64,000 bases of DNA. Source: Lunularia cruciata. Its lineage: Eukaryota; Streptophyta; Marchantiopsida; Lunulariales; Lunulariaceae. Positions within the stretch are counted from its first letter, which is position 1; every line of letters starts with the position of its first letter. A program made the translations under genes and the position numbers. The stretch covers positions 32,121,465 to 32,185,464 of the forward strand of contig OX419762.1 in assembly GCA_948567375.1 (NCBI GenBank). The letters run 5' to 3'. Under the pieces are notes generated by a model. That model was given only the letters and a program-made list of their open reading frames with translations, was not told the origin of the DNA and ran no database searches. Shown in pieces: positions 1-12,075 of this stretch.

Positions 1-368
1 CTCTCTTCAATTCAAGTTTCTACCGCAAAATCACACCTCTTGCATGCACCTGTCAATGTCAATCATACTTCACGCCTATGGGCTGCCAGCTTTGAATGGT
101 CCCTTCTTGAATTTCTCGCCTAAACGAAAGGTTGTTAGACTGGCTTCACCTCGGGTTGAGCTCCTATCGATACAAAGACTCCTTACTTTGGGTTGTATGC
201 CGATAGGGCATTTCCGAGTACTTTGCCTTATGACCCAAAGTCACTTTACTTTGGGTTTCATCCCAAAGACTCTTTTCTTTGCCTTCTTTGGCCATACAAG
301 CGCAATCCGACTTCACTGTACACTTCTTCTTCTCTATTTTGAAAAAAAAAAAAAATGTGGGCACCACA
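1..368 (-). mobile_element. LTR fragment, family T (Tat-like gypsy), cut by window edge
   Basis: Read on the minus strand, this begins with TGTGGTGCCCACAT at 368 and continues with a purine-rich stretch. The same start (TGTGG[TA]-CC-CACATTTT) recurs at 5,793 and 14,918 on the minus strand and at 51,520 and 57,720 on the plus strand, each time against unrelated flanking DNA. That is how an LTR terminus behaves. Here it abuts the RT/RNase H junction of chromovirus copy 1, so a T element probably inserted there. Family assignment rests on the copy at 57,720, which leads into Tat-like gag and protease. Confidence 0.6.
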
Positions 369-3300
369 TACCATTTCAAGATTGGTGCATGTAGTAATGA
401 AAGGTAAATTCTTGTGTGGTTCTCCACATCCATTTATTCCCCTTGCCAAGTAATGTTGTTAGAGGTTGTACAACATTAGAGAAGTCCATGATAAATAGAT
501 GATAGAAATCCATCAATCCTAAGAAACTCTTGAGTTGAGTGTGGTCCTCTAGAGCGCTCCATCTTTTAATAACCACTATTTTATATGTTAACACTTGGAT
601 ACCTTTAGTACTTACTCTATGCCCTAGATAGTCTTTTTCAAACTTGCAAAACTCACACGTTAAGATTTTGGCATACATCTGATTTTATCATAGAATTTGG
701 ACTTCTCGTAGATGTTGCTTGTGATCCATCATTGACCTAATATAGACAAGGATGTCATCTAGGAAAAAAATAATACATTTATCCAAGTATGGACAAAACA
801 TATCATTCATCAAACTCATGAAAGTGGCCATTGTGTTGGTGAGGCCAAATGGCATCAACAGCTACTCAAAGTGGCCATACCTTGTTTAAAAGGTAATTTT
901 GTGGACAATTTCTTCCATAATTTGTATTTGATTGTAATTTCTCTATAAGTCAAGTTTGGTGAACTGTCTTGCACCATTGAGTTGATTGAATAGATCATCC
1001 ATGTGGGGTATTTTTTCTTCACCATTTGTTGATTTAGACCTTGATAGTCAATGCATATGTGCATTATATTGTTGTTGTTTTTCACAAACAAGACTAGAGC
1101 CCCATATGGTGGTATGTTGGGTACAATAAACCCTTTCTATAGCATATCCTCAATTTGAGCCTTACACTCCTCCAACTCATGTAGAGATAGACAATATAGT
1201 GCCTCACAAAGAGATGTCTTCCCAAAAATTATCTTGATTTTATGATCTACTCTCCTTTTTGGTGCTCATCCTTGAAGACATCCTGAAACTCATTGACCAC
1301 ATCTTTCAATTTCTCAAGAACTTGTCCATCAAGTTGTACACTTTGGATTTCTCTTATTAGGCCCATGAAACATCTATCTATCTTACAAATAGTTATTGTC
1401 CCTATGACATAAAGAGGTAATTCTTGTGTAATTCATGTGTGTAATTCATGTGTGCTCTCTCTTTAACCCCAATGATCTTTTATTTGTGAGTTCTCAATAC
1501 TTTCTTCCTCCAATCAACCATGGGATTATAGTGCTCCATCCACAACATACCTAAGATTGCATCATAATGAACTAATTGTATTACTCACCACTTCATTTCT
1601 TCATGATACTCTCCTATAGAGAGTGCTACCTTTCAAGGTACAATTCAATCATCTTTATCTGCCTATTAGATAATTCTACTTCATTCTCATCCTTCTCTAG
1701 ATCTATCTCCAACCTTATTGCAATAGAGCGAGACAAGAAGTTCTCTATTGCTTGAGGGTCTATCAACAATTTCACCTAATTGCCCTCTAGGACTCTATTT
1801 ATGATAATCAACTGTGAGTTTGTCTTCCTCACTCTTTGTGCACTTGTCTTCTTCCTTTCCTTTCCTTTCCTTTCTTTTTTGCTTCTCTATTGAACCAAAA
1901 AGGCAATAAGGTACATTTATTGGCAATCTTTGTTTTTTGATGTGATTTCCACCTCCTCTTCTTCAATTAGTCTCTCCATGTTGTTCAAAGATTGCTTGTA
2001 TGGAGGCCAAGGGCCTCTAGGACATCATGTACAACAATTGATGACTAGGTGCCTAACTTGGCAACAATTGTAACAATGATGTTGTTGTGCTTGAGTCCCT
2101 TCTTCTTGTGGGACCCCATCTCTTGTTCCTTCAAGCCGTCCCTTTTCTCCTTGGAGCAGTCGTGCTCCTTGTTCTTGAAACCAAATGCTGCCTAATTCCA
2201 TAAGGACTGATCCACCAAAGTGTTGTGTTTCAGCCTGATAATGTTGAGCCGTGACTACTCCTTCACCTCCTCTAAGCGCCCTTGCTATTCTTTAGCACAA
2301 GCAATGGCTTCAAAAACCATGCAAGGGTTTTTTACCATTACTTCTTGGAAAATTCACTCCTTTAATCCTTGTTTGAAATTATCCTGAGCTTCGGCTAGAC
2401 TCATGTTGGTTATTGCAACTTGTAGATCAAGGAATATCTCCATGTTCTCTTGTACACTACTCTTCTACTTCACACTCCATAGTCAAGTATGGGCCATCTA
2501 CACAAAATCCATGGATTGGAAGTTCTTCAATAGCCCTTCTTGCATGGTTGTCCAAGTGACCTCTCTTCCTTTTGCCAACATTGATTATTCCCAAGCATCC
2601 TACCATGTGAGGGCTTTATCAGTCAAGTACCCACGTGTGAATATGCATTTGAAATGATAGGTGATTTCAATGGTGAAGAATTGAAAGTATCAATTCATTC
2701 TTGAAATCCAATTGTACATTACTCCCATGGACAGTTGTTCCTTCTAAGGCTTGATAATGCATGTCCTCTTCATTCATTGTAATAATGTGGCCTGTGAGCC
2801 AACCTATCTCTCACTCAAGATGAACCTTTGATGGCTATTATGGTAGTGCACTATAAACTAAGAAGGCAAGTAACCCCAACTCCATCATATTCCTCCATTG
2901 AAGGCTAACACTCCAAGATTCAAACCATGGGTTATCCTTGGACTATAGAAGAAGATCAAACAAAAAGGCTTGTGGGTCCAAGAGTTTTCAATTCGTTCCT
3001 CAAAGCCAAACATCAAGGAATAATACCAAGTCAACACACTAGAATTCAAAATAGTGGTGCTCATCTTTTCCACTTCCTCTAAAGTAAGGTCCCCTCTATC
3101 TTAACTATAGCTATCTTTAGCTCATCATGACTAATGTAGAACCATCATATATCTACATATAAATAATATCTCTCATTGTGAACTGGGGTTGATGTCATTA
3201 GCATGAGTGACTCTCCATGTACTTCAATAGTTGGTATTAGGTTTTGGGACAATTCCCTTTCATACATTGCCTGATTATTCTTGAAGGTACTTACTTGACT

Positions 3301-4016
3301 CTACAATGCCTCCATCGTCATCTTGATCTCTTGAAACTCATTCAACATCCCTTGCATTCCTTGCATCAACTCTTGCAACTATGAATCCATGATTCCTACA
3401 CAACAACTGCTCAATTGTTACTTCTTACTTCAATAAAGGGTTAATATGATCACTTAAGAAGGGCCATGGACCATTGGGACCACCACTAGAGCTTCAGACA
3501 CTTTCACTCATTGATAATATTCCTCACCAAATTGCAGACTATGGAATCTCTAAACATTACTATAACCATATAATAGATTTCTACTTGAGTGTTGAAATGG
3601 AGAGGATTTGGTCTATTAAAATCCATCACAAAAAATTGTAGATTTTCAAATTCCACTCCATATCATAAATCACCACCGGCAAAATCATCAAGTTTGATGA
3701 ATTCATCACTATATCCATGAGCTCTGCCCCAAAATGGAAACCAAGATATACTCTCACTTGCTCACACTAGATGTACATAATCTTGATATGGAATGGATTC
3801 AAGAACAAAAAGTTAGGTGTCAGATATTGCCCTCCCGGGGCCTCCATCCCATTCTCTCTCTAACACTCTCCTAATCTATCTATTGCAATACAATTTTTGC
3901 TCAAAAATTGGAGAGAACCATTGTTCTCCTCAAAACATTATTCAGTCTTAGTAGCCCATGTTCTTCCAAGAGGGGTGATCCACTCTCTTGGATTGAAACA
4001 CTCACTCTAATACCAT
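369..4016 (-). mobile_element. Decayed chromovirus (Ty3/gypsy) copy 1, internal region
   Basis: A minus-strand gypsy interior aligning along its length with copy 2 (7,638-14,235). RT lies at about 470-1,240, protease at 1,250-1,820, a CCHC-like stretch near 2,000-2,090 and gag at about 2,200-2,780 and 3,190-3,420. The primer-binding site, close to the initiator tRNA-Met complement, lies next to the LTR at about 4,005-4,016. It is heavily decayed with many breaks. A family V LTR fragment (2,793-3,180) is inserted in gag, and the 3' half is absent beyond 369, where a family T LTR abuts. Confidence 0.75.
2793..3180 (-). mobile_element. LTR fragment, family V, nested in copy 1 gag
   Basis: The sequence beginning TGTGAGCCAACCTATC (plus strand) matches the ends of the longer family V LTRs at 27,868 (minus) and 51,696 (plus). 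All share blocks around 'catcctaagtgagaga', 'aaggcttgtgggtccaaga' and 'agtggtgctcat'. It splits the gag coding stretch of chromovirus copy 1. Only about 390 bp of the roughly 700-bp LTR is present. No target duplication was found by eye. Confidence 0.55.
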
Positions 4017-4431
4017 TGTAATCTTTTGAGGATACGTGACCTTAAGAGAAACACAAGAGAAGAAACAAAATCCTTGGCAAAACTCAATCCTTCGATGCCC
4101 CAAAAGAGCACCTTGATTATATTATATGGCAAAGGGTACTCCCTAAAGGAAGCTCCACCCTTGGATCAAATACATGGACTACTGACATGTTTGCAAGCTC
4201 TACCCTTAGATAAGTTGCATGTATGGGTGACATGTTGGTTCTGATCCTATCTGGTTGGTCAAAACATCTTTGAACAGAGGGAATCTCTAAGGAATCTTCT
4301 TGTAAGGATTGTGTAGGTGAGATACCGTTGGAAAGCTCTCAATGAGACAAACCTAAGGGGTGGGAGTGCCAGCCTTTCCTATAGGGGGGGAGGAATCTGC
4401 AAATTCTTGAGTCCTAATTCATCCATTTAGG
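4017..4431 (-). mobile_element. 5' LTR (partial) of chromovirus copy 1
   Basis: It starts TGTAAT next to the primer-binding site and shares long blocks with the 752-bp LTR of copy 2, for example 'gatgccccaaaagagcacct' and 'ggtggtcaaa'-type stretches. The match stops at 4,431, where a second LTR of the same family begins with TGTAATG. Confidence 0.65.
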
Positions 4432-5465
4432 TGTAATGTTCCGAGGATAATAGAGAAATGCAGAAGAGAAAACACAAGTTTCACACTCAAACTCCGATGC
4501 CCCAAATGAGCACCTTGGCTTTATTATATAGCAAAGTAGAGACACTCAATGCAAGCATAACCCTTGGATCAGATACATAGATGTGTGACATGTCATATCT
4601 GGTCCTATCTGGTTGGTCCAACCAATGTTGACTAGAAGGAATCTTTACATAATCTTCTTATAGGAATCTCTGAATTGTATGTGTGAGGTACCATTGGAAA
4701 GCTCTTGATAAGACATATAGAGGGAGGAAAGGCAAACCTTTTCTTCCTTGAGAGGGAATGTGCAAATTTTCAAGGCCTAATTCATTCGTTCAAGCGCTCA
4801 AAATTGCCTCATTTAGGTATATTTTGGTTTTTGCCTTATTAGGAGGAGTCCCCTTTTGTTGATACATTTTTCTTATCTATTTAGTCCATCATGTATAAAA
4901 TCCTTTGAAATGTTACCAAACCAAATTTCACCTCTAGATCATATGTCTAGATATTGGTTCTAAGGTTCTCAAGTCTATTCTGGTTTCTACCCTTTTAGTA
5001 AAAGTACTCTTTTGATTACACCTCTATCTGATCTATTTAGTCAATCATTTATAGCATCCTTCTAGATGTTACCAAACCAAATTTTATCTCTAGATCATAT
5101 GTCTAGCTATAGGTATTACATTAGGTCTCCAAAATTGACTCCAAAATTGACTCCAAAGTTTGTAGGCAATTCTTAGCTCTTGCACTATTAGTAGAAGTAC
5201 TCTCTTGGTAATAACCCTATCTGATCTAATAAGTCCATTATCTACAACATCCTACCATATTTTATCAATATAATTTTCATCTCTAAATCATATGTATAGC
5301 TATTGGTATTACATTTTCAAGTTGTTTGTGGCTCTTGTTTTATTGGTAGAACTCTCATTCTATGACACCTCTATCTAATCTACCTAGCCCATCATACATA
5401 ACATCCTTCTAGATGTTACCAAGTCAATTTTCACCTCTAGATAATATATGTAGCTATTGGTATTG
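4432..5465 (-). mobile_element. Second chromovirus LTR with expanded internal tandem repeat
   Basis: This LTR begins TGTAATGTTCCGAGGA and matches the copy 2 LTR, but is about 1,030 bp long rather than 752. The extra length comes from more copies of a roughly 130-150-bp unit ('agtagaagtacc...gatctat...atgttaccaa...agatcatatg-tagctattgg'). About four units can be followed at 4,830-4,975, 4,990-5,120, 5,195-5,310 and 5,335-5,465. Copy 2 LTRs carry two units. Confidence 0.6.
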
Positions 5466-5499
5466 AAAAACCTAAACCTAAACTTGAATACCTGGCTAG

Positions 5500-5793
5500 T
5501 AGTGCTAAGTGTTGTATTACAAAATTGTACGTTCTTGTTTTGCAGGACCAAAAGGAAAGTTGTTATGGGTTCTTTGGACCTGATTTATTGCCCTAATGCA
5601 AAGTAAACTTATTTTAGGTCTTCCCTTATAAGTCCAATCTGAGTCTTTCTTGCTCTCACACAAAGTTGACTTCTTTGGGTTCACTCCGATCACATGAATC
5701 TTCTTCTCTTTCTTCATCATTAGGCTTCAATTTGACTTATCAATACACTTCTAATTCAAAAAATTGTCAAAACCAAAAAATGTGGGTACCACA
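5500..5793 (-). mobile_element. LTR fragment, family T
   Basis: On the minus strand it starts TGTGGTACCCACATTTTTTGG at 5,793 and runs in parallel with the family T LTR that begins at 14,918. It has the same run of 'cagattggactt' and 'caaagt'-type blocks. It ends against the expanded chromovirus LTR. It may be the 3' LTR of the element whose integrase lies just upstream in minus orientation (5,794-6,690). Confidence 0.55.
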
Positions 5794-6706
5794 TACCCCT
5801 TCCCTCAAATGTGAGCATCCTTGCAAACATCATACTTGGCTTCTTTGTACATGTCAAGGTCCACAGTCCAATATTTTTTGACTCTCCACCCGTTTACTTG
5901 AGTGGCAAATAGACTTCCCTCCAAGTCTGCAAGTTGAAAAGAGCTATTATCATAAATGTGCATTACTCAATATGGCCCCATCCATCATAAGTGCAGCTTG
6001 CCAGGAAATGTTTTTGGCAATTGTCATATAACAACACCAAATTGCCTTCTCAAACAATGACAAGCTTGATTTGCTTATAATGCTTGAGTTTTTGCTGGTC
6101 TTGTATTTCCTTTGTGGTTTGCATTGCATTGTCCCTTTTCTCTTCCAACCATATTAGTTGATGGATTTGGAGATCCTAACTTTCTTCCTCCAACAATCAT
6201 TCCTTACAAAGGATCCAATATGATAGCACTTCAAATTCAACTAGTAGTATAGGATGCTATCCGTATGTCAAGAAATATAGATTTTGCTTGGTTGTAATCT
6301 TTTTAGTGGTTCTATATGCCCACAAAGCTGCAGGTAGCTTTGTGTCCCAATTGTAGGCATAGTTGACAATCACCTTATTCAATATTTTACATAACAATCC
6401 ATTTGCCTTCTTTGTTAATCCATTGGCCTCCGGGTTGTAAGGAGTCATCTTCCGATGTTTGATTTCCAAGTACTTGGTTAATGCCTCAACAAGTGAGTTA
6501 AAAAAATGAGTCCCATGGTCATTGACCAATTCCAAAGCACATCCATGACGTGAGATGATGTTTTGGAAGAAAAATTTGGCTACAGTTTCCGCATCATCCC
6601 TCCGAGTTGCCTTGGATTCAACCATCTTGGTAGTATAATTATTGCACACCAAGATGCCAAACATAATTAGTGCACACCAAGATCCTGGATAGTGATACCA
6701 AAATCA
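5794..6706 (-). mobile_element. Tat-like gypsy integrase remnant
   Basis: The minus-strand stretch at 6,257-6,664 encodes a piece of a retroviral-type integrase core. It reads ILVCNNYTTKMVESKA, then LVNDHGTHF (second catalytic aspartate region), then PYNPEANGLTKKANGLL (catalytic glutamate region). The wording resembles plant Tat/Athila integrases ('KWVEA', 'HPQANGQ') rather than the chromovirus integrase at 8.9-9.7 kb. It lies between two family T LTR segments, so it probably belongs to a decayed T element that keeps little else of its interior. The rest of the stretch shows no other domain. Confidence 0.6.
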
Positions 6707-7637
6707 TGTGACAACCCAAGAAGTATCACTTTTGTGGTAATCAACATGTAACTGTTTGGTCCCACAAAGATATGAGTAAAAAATGGTTAAATACAAAGCA
6801 AAATTCACAAAACAGTTTTTCTTGATTGCATCTTTAATCTCTCAAGTAGAAACCACACCCAAAAGAGAGTAACAAGTACTTAATCACCTTCTTCTCACAA
6901 ATTAACAATACCCATAATCACAATTCATCCCATCTGTCCAAACAATCTTGATTGTGATGATTTAGTTCTTCCTAAAGAAGGCTACTACACCATGAAACAA
7001 CTTCACCTTGGAATTATGTTCCACCCCTCCACTGAAGGCACAACTTCCTCAATTAAAATTGCTTTGCAATAATCCAACTTTATGATTACAAATGCAAAAT
7101 ACTACCAACACTACAATTCCTCATAGATAAGTCACAACATTGCTTTGATTGCGATCCACTTAGGATGAAACACACCAAATGAAATCAAGCATGGAATCTT
7201 ACATCCAACAAGCTATTGACTTGCACTTTGAATTTCTACACACACTCACAAACACACACACACAAGATTGATACTCAAAATTAAGCTAAAAGATGAGCAC
7301 TGAGTTACATCACTTTGCTATACTCAACTTTAGAATTATTGGGCTTGATAGGTTTCCGCTTTGTATCCATTCTTCATATGTGGAGCACTAAAGGAGTTGC
7401 AAATTTTTGTAGTCTCTTGTGCAGACTCTCCCTTCCCATGGAATGTAACTCAGGTTTCCTCACCAGCCTCTTTCCTTAGGACTAGTCTCCAATCTGACTT
7501 TGTCCGTCGAGTTGGATTGCCTCTCTCCCCTTCTTCCTCCAAACCCTTCTCACAATTACTTGTAGTGATTTCTGCCATGAAATCTAGAAAACTCAAGTTC
7601 CAATTCCAGGCCAAGAAAGTGATCAGAAGTCTACTCA
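6707..7637 (-). mobile_element. Family T LTR, 3' part (interrupted by copy 2)
   Basis: In minus orientation this aligns with the plus-strand LTR at 58,430-58,735 and 60,931-61,570. Shared blocks include 'gatcactttc', 'gaggctggtgagg', 'gcaagtcaat', 'aggaattgtagtgtt' and 'ttactctcttttgggtgtgg'. It ends in ...TTGTCACA at 6,707, followed by a TGGTATCA-like primer-binding sequence. The other half of the same LTR resumes beyond the inserted chromovirus at 14,241-14,918. Without the insertion the LTR is about 1.6 kb. Confidence 0.65.
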
Positions 7638-8389
7638 TGTAATACGCCGAGGATAGGAACCTGAAGAGGAACGCACCATGAGAAACACACACTTTCACAC
7701 TCAAACTTTGATGCCCCAAAGGAGCACCTTCTCTTTATTATATAGGTAAAGCGGATCTCCTCCAATGAAGCTCCACCATAGGATTAAGTACATAGATAGG
7801 TGACATGTCAGCAAGCTCCACCCTTGGATTACTTACTTGTATGGGTGACATGTTGGTCCTGGTCTTATCTGGTTGGTCAAACAAGCTTTGACCAGAGAGA
7901 ATCTTTTAGGGAATCTTCCTGTAGGAATCTCAGAATCACGTGGGTGAGGTACCATTGGAAAGCTCTCGACGAGACAAAGCAAGAGGGAGGGAATGCTAGC
8001 CTTTCCTTTGGTGGGGGGGATCTGCACATTTTTGAGGCCTAATTCATCCGTTTAGGCTTCCAAAATTGCCTTCAAAGATTTCAGGCATATTTTGGTTCTA
8101 ACTCTATTAGTAGAAGTCCCCTTTTGGTGATACATCTTTCTAATCTATTCAGTCTATCCTGTGTAACATCATTCCAGATGTTACCAACCCAATTCTCACC
8201 TTTAAATCATATGTCTAGCTATTGGTTCTAAGGTTTTCAAATCTATTTTGGTTTTTTGCCCTATTATTAGAAGTACCCTTTTGGTGATACTTCTATCTGA
8301 TCTATTTTGACCATCATGTATAACATCAATTTAGATGTTACCAAACCAAATTTCACATCTAGATCATATGGCTAGCTCTTTGTATTACA
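7638..8389 (-). repeat. 3' LTR of chromovirus copy 2
   Basis: It runs from TGTAATACG to TATTACA on the plus strand and pairs with the LTR at 13,484. It contains two copies of the 130-150-bp internal unit (about 8,085-8,230 and 8,250-8,389). A purine-rich tract on the coding strand lies immediately inside it (8,390-8,405). Confidence 0.9.
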
Positions 8390-8429
8390 AACCTTCCTCC
8401 TTTTAAGACTCAACGTCCTCGTTGTGCAA

Positions 8430-8595
8430 CTATTGCTCAAATGCTTGCACCAACACCGGTGCATGTGTCAAATTGGCAGTGGGTTCCCAGGTTGCTTCAT
8501 AGAGGAGGTAACCTTTCCACTGGACAAGATAATCCACCCGTGGATGACGAGTACCACACATGCATTTTTGGAGAATACGCTCCACCTCATATTCC
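8430..8595 (-). pseudogene. Chromodomain of copy 2 integrase C-terminus
   Basis: The peptide YEVERILQK ... DYLVQWKGY ... ATWEP is the canonical chromodomain signature, with the aromatic and tryptophan positions that contact methylated histone tails in the family. Its place just before the 3' LTR is typical of plant chromoviruses, where it steers integration toward heterochromatin. This identifies the element as a chromovirus. Confidence 0.9.
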
Positions 8596-8879
8596 TCGTT
8601 GCCATCAACGAGTGTCGGACAAGGTCGAATGTCTTGTGTGGAATGACCCAAGCCTCATCGAGGAGCATATCTGTGTAGTAGGGAAACATGGAACACTGGA
8701 TGGATCTTCATGTGTGATGGTAGCTCAAGGTGATAGGCCATAGCGCCAACTCAACGGAGAATTGAGAAAGGCCCAATAAAATGAGGTCTGAGCTTACAAG
8801 GTCCCACTAATGTGAGGTTGGTTGTCGATAGCCACACCTGATTCCCAACATTGAACTCCATGTGCCTACAGTGTGCATC

Positions 8880-9723
8880 ATCATACTGCTTTTGGTGATT
8901 TTGCGCAATCTGTCATTTGTGCTTAGCGCTCTCCACCCCTTGTTGGATTCTAGAAACAAATGTGTTGACTGCATTGACCTTGGTAGCCACCGGACAGATC
9001 TTCATCAAGATAAAAGGTGTGAAGGGATGCTCACCATACATGAGGAAGAATGGAGTGACCTGGGTGGATGCATTCACTGAATTGCTGTAAGCGAATTCCA
9101 CCAACGGGAGTAGGGTGTCCCACCTCTCTTGCTCTTCTAAGGTGAAGCCGCGTAACATGTCTTCAATAGTGCAATTAGCCCGCTCGGTTTGTCCATCTGT
9201 TTGTGGGTGGTAAGCTGTGGACATGGCCATCTTGGTTTTGAAGAAACCAAAGAGGATGCGCCAAAACAAATTGGTGAATTGAGTACCCCTATCGGTGATG
9301 AGTACTCGAGACAAGCCATGGTGAAAGAAGATTGCATCTAAGTATAATTGAGCAAGTTGTGGAGCGGTCACCTCCTTGGTGGTAGGGCGTACATGAATCA
9401 TTTTGCTAAGCCGGTCCACAAAGACCACGATGGAGTCAAATCCTGATGTGGTCTTGGGTAATTCACGGATGAGATCCATACACACTTGTTCCCAATGTTG
9501 TGTAGGAGTAGGGAGAGATTGTAGGAGCTTGATTAGAAGCTTTGTTCTGTTGACAAAGTAAGCAACTATGCACGTAGTCCATCACATCATTGCACATCTT
9601 GGGCCAATAGTAATGGCGCTGGACTGCATCCAAGGTCTTGTCCACTCCAACATGACATGCAATGGCCAAATCATGACACTCCGCTAGAATAGTGGTGTGC
9701 AATTCTGGGACATTGGAATCCAT
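8880..9723 (-). pseudogene. Integrase region of copy 2
   Basis: The stretch contains a zinc-binding motif (ending SCLLCQQNKA) and a catalytic core with MDLIRELPKT, ITDRGTQF and YHPQTDGQTERAN, the D, D and E regions of a gypsy integrase. It is followed by the chromodomain. Integrase inserts the reverse-transcribed DNA copy into the host chromosome. The region shows a few breaks. Confidence 0.85.
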
Positions 9724-9845
9724 AATCTGCCATCACGAAAGGTGAGTCCTTGGGTGCTCGTGACACCTTTGGATGATTGCCCTTCTACAATCTATGGATC
9801 AGTTTTTATAGCCGCTAGAATTTCTAGCCAAAATTTAGGGTTAAT

Positions 9846-11180
9846 CTAAACCTCTACCATTAAGTTGTTTGCCATTGGCATGCGGGTGAATGCATCTGCA
9901 AGTTGCTTTTTACCTTCAACGTAGGTGATTGTCATGTTGAAGCGTTGTTGCCACTCTACCCATCGAATCTGGTGACGAGATAGATCCTTCTGCGTCTCAA
10001 GGTAAACTAGAGGTTTATGGTCTGTCTCTACCACAAATGCCTTCTCACCCTGCTAGTGTTTCCAATGCATGGTTGCCAAGACGATGGCCAACTCATCTTG
10101 TTCTGTGGTGTAGTAGTTGCACTTTGCCGATAACAACTTTTGAGAGAAATATGCAATGGGATGCTATCCTTCATGCCATTATTGTTGTAGGACTGCTATG
10201 ATTGCTACGCATGATGTGTTTGTAGCTAACTTGATTGGACATTTTGGGTCATACTATTTCAAGATTGGTGCATGTAGCAAGGTGACTTTCAATTCTTGAA
10301 AGGCCAACTCTTGTGCGGTTCTCCATGTCACTTCTTCCCCTTGCCAAGCAGTGCTATTAAAGGTTGTGCAACCTTGGAGAAGTCCTTGACAAATCGACAA
10401 TAGAATCCCGTCAAACCCAAGAAGCTCTTGAGTTGAGTCTGATCTTATGGGGCTCTCCATTTTTGTATGACCTTTAATTTATCTATGAATACTTGAATAC
10501 CCTCTGCACTTACTCTGTGCCCCAAGTAGTCTACTTCAGACTTGCCAAACTCACACTTTGAAATTTTGGCATACAATTGATTTTGTCTTAGAATCTGGAG
10601 GACTTCTCATAGATGTTGTTTGTGTTCCATCATCATGCTATTGTATACTAAGATGTCATCCAGGAAGACAATGACAAACTTATCCAAATATGAACAAAAT
10701 ATGTCATTCATTAGACTCATGAAAGTGGCAGGTGCATTGGTGAGACCAAAAGGCATCACGGATACTTGAAGTGGCCATACCTGGTTCAGAAGGCAGTCTT
10801 GTACACATCCTCCTATGCAATTTGGATTTGATTGTAACCGCTCTGCAAATCTAGTTTGGTGAAGTGTCTTGCTCCATTGAGTTGATCAAATAGATCATCC
10901 ATGCGAGGTAAGGGGTATTTGTTCTTGACTGTTTGTTGATTGAGACCTCGATAGTCAATGCACATGCGCATTATACCGTCTTTCTTCTTCACAAACAAGA
11001 CCAGAGCCCCATATGGTGATATACAATGTTGGATGAACCCTTTCTGTAGCATATCCTCAATTTGATTCTTGCACTCCTCTAACCCATGAGATGATAGGCG
11101 ATATGGGGCCTTACAGGGGGGTGTCTTTCTGCGGAGTGTCTCAATTTTATGATCTACTCTCCTTTTTGGTGGTAACCCTG
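9846..11180 (-). pseudogene. RT and RNase H region of copy 2
   Basis: RNase H motifs include VETDHKPLVYL and KKQLADAFTRMP (9,846-10,034). RT motifs upstream include [34 protein letters not shown] and [11 protein letters not shown] (about 10,830-11,180), and the FLDD catalytic region near 10,640-10,680. Together these copy element RNA into DNA and remove the RNA strand. Sequence is clearly chromovirus-like. Confidence 0.85.
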
Positions 11181-11379
11181 AGGGTAGATCATCAGGAAAG
11201 ACATCTTGAAACTCATTTATGACATCCAACAATTTCTCAGGAATTTGTCCCTTGAGTTGTGCACTCTGGACTTCTCTTATTAGACCCATGAAACACCTAT
11301 CAGTCTTACAGATAGTTGTTGTTCCTATGACATACAGAGGCAATTCTTGCCTATGTGGTTTTTCTTTAACCCCAATGAT

Positions 11380-11990
11380 CGACCATTGGTGGGTTCTCAC
11401 TAATTTCTTCCTCCAATCTACCATAGGGTTGTAATGCTCCATCCATGGCATACCTAAGATTGCATTATAATGAGCTAATTGTATCACTCGCCACTCAACT
11501 GCTTCTTGATATTTTCCTACAGAGAGTGTTACACACCTGGGTAATGATTCAATCCTCTCTGTTTGTCCAGTAGGTAACTCTACTTCTTCACTCTCATCTC
11601 TCTCTAGATCCATTCCCAATCTTATTGCAATAGAGCAAGACAAGAAATTCTATGTGGCTCCTGGATCTATTAACACTCTCACTTGATTGCCTTCTAGGAC
11701 CACATTCACTACAATCAATTGTGAGGTTGCCTTTTGGTACCTTTGTGCGCTTGTCTTCTTCCTTCCCTTTTTTTCTAGCTTCCTTATTGAGCCAGTAAGG
11801 CCACAAGGTACATTTACTGGCAATCTCATTTTCCAAAGTGACTTCCACCTCCTCCTCTTCAGTGCATCTCTCCATGTTGTTCAAACATCACCTGTATGAA
11901 GGTTGAGGGCCTCTGGAAAGTTGAGCATGATAGTTGGTAGATATATGCCCAATACAACCACAATTGTAACAACGGCGTTGTTCTCCTTGA
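11380..11990 (-). pseudogene. Protease and CCHC nucleocapsid region of copy 2
   Basis: The peptide with [14 protein letters not shown] is the C-terminal part of a gypsy aspartic protease, with the Ile-Leu-Gly-Met-x-W motif. Upstream at about 11,930-11,971 lies a zinc knuckle start, CYNCGCIGHIS, from the nucleocapsid portion of gag, preceded by an arginine-rich stretch. Confidence 0.75.
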
Positions 11991-12075
11991 GTTCCTTCTC
12001 CTCGGGGACTCCATCTCTCCGTTCTTCTACCCGTCCCCGTTCTCCTTGAAGCGGTTGTACTCCTCGGTCTCGAAA

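Noticed and set aside
164-449. Lys/Phe-rich frames around the poly(A) run at 342-355
   Set aside because: They cross the boundary between a family T LTR and chromovirus copy 1 and carry no independent coding signal.
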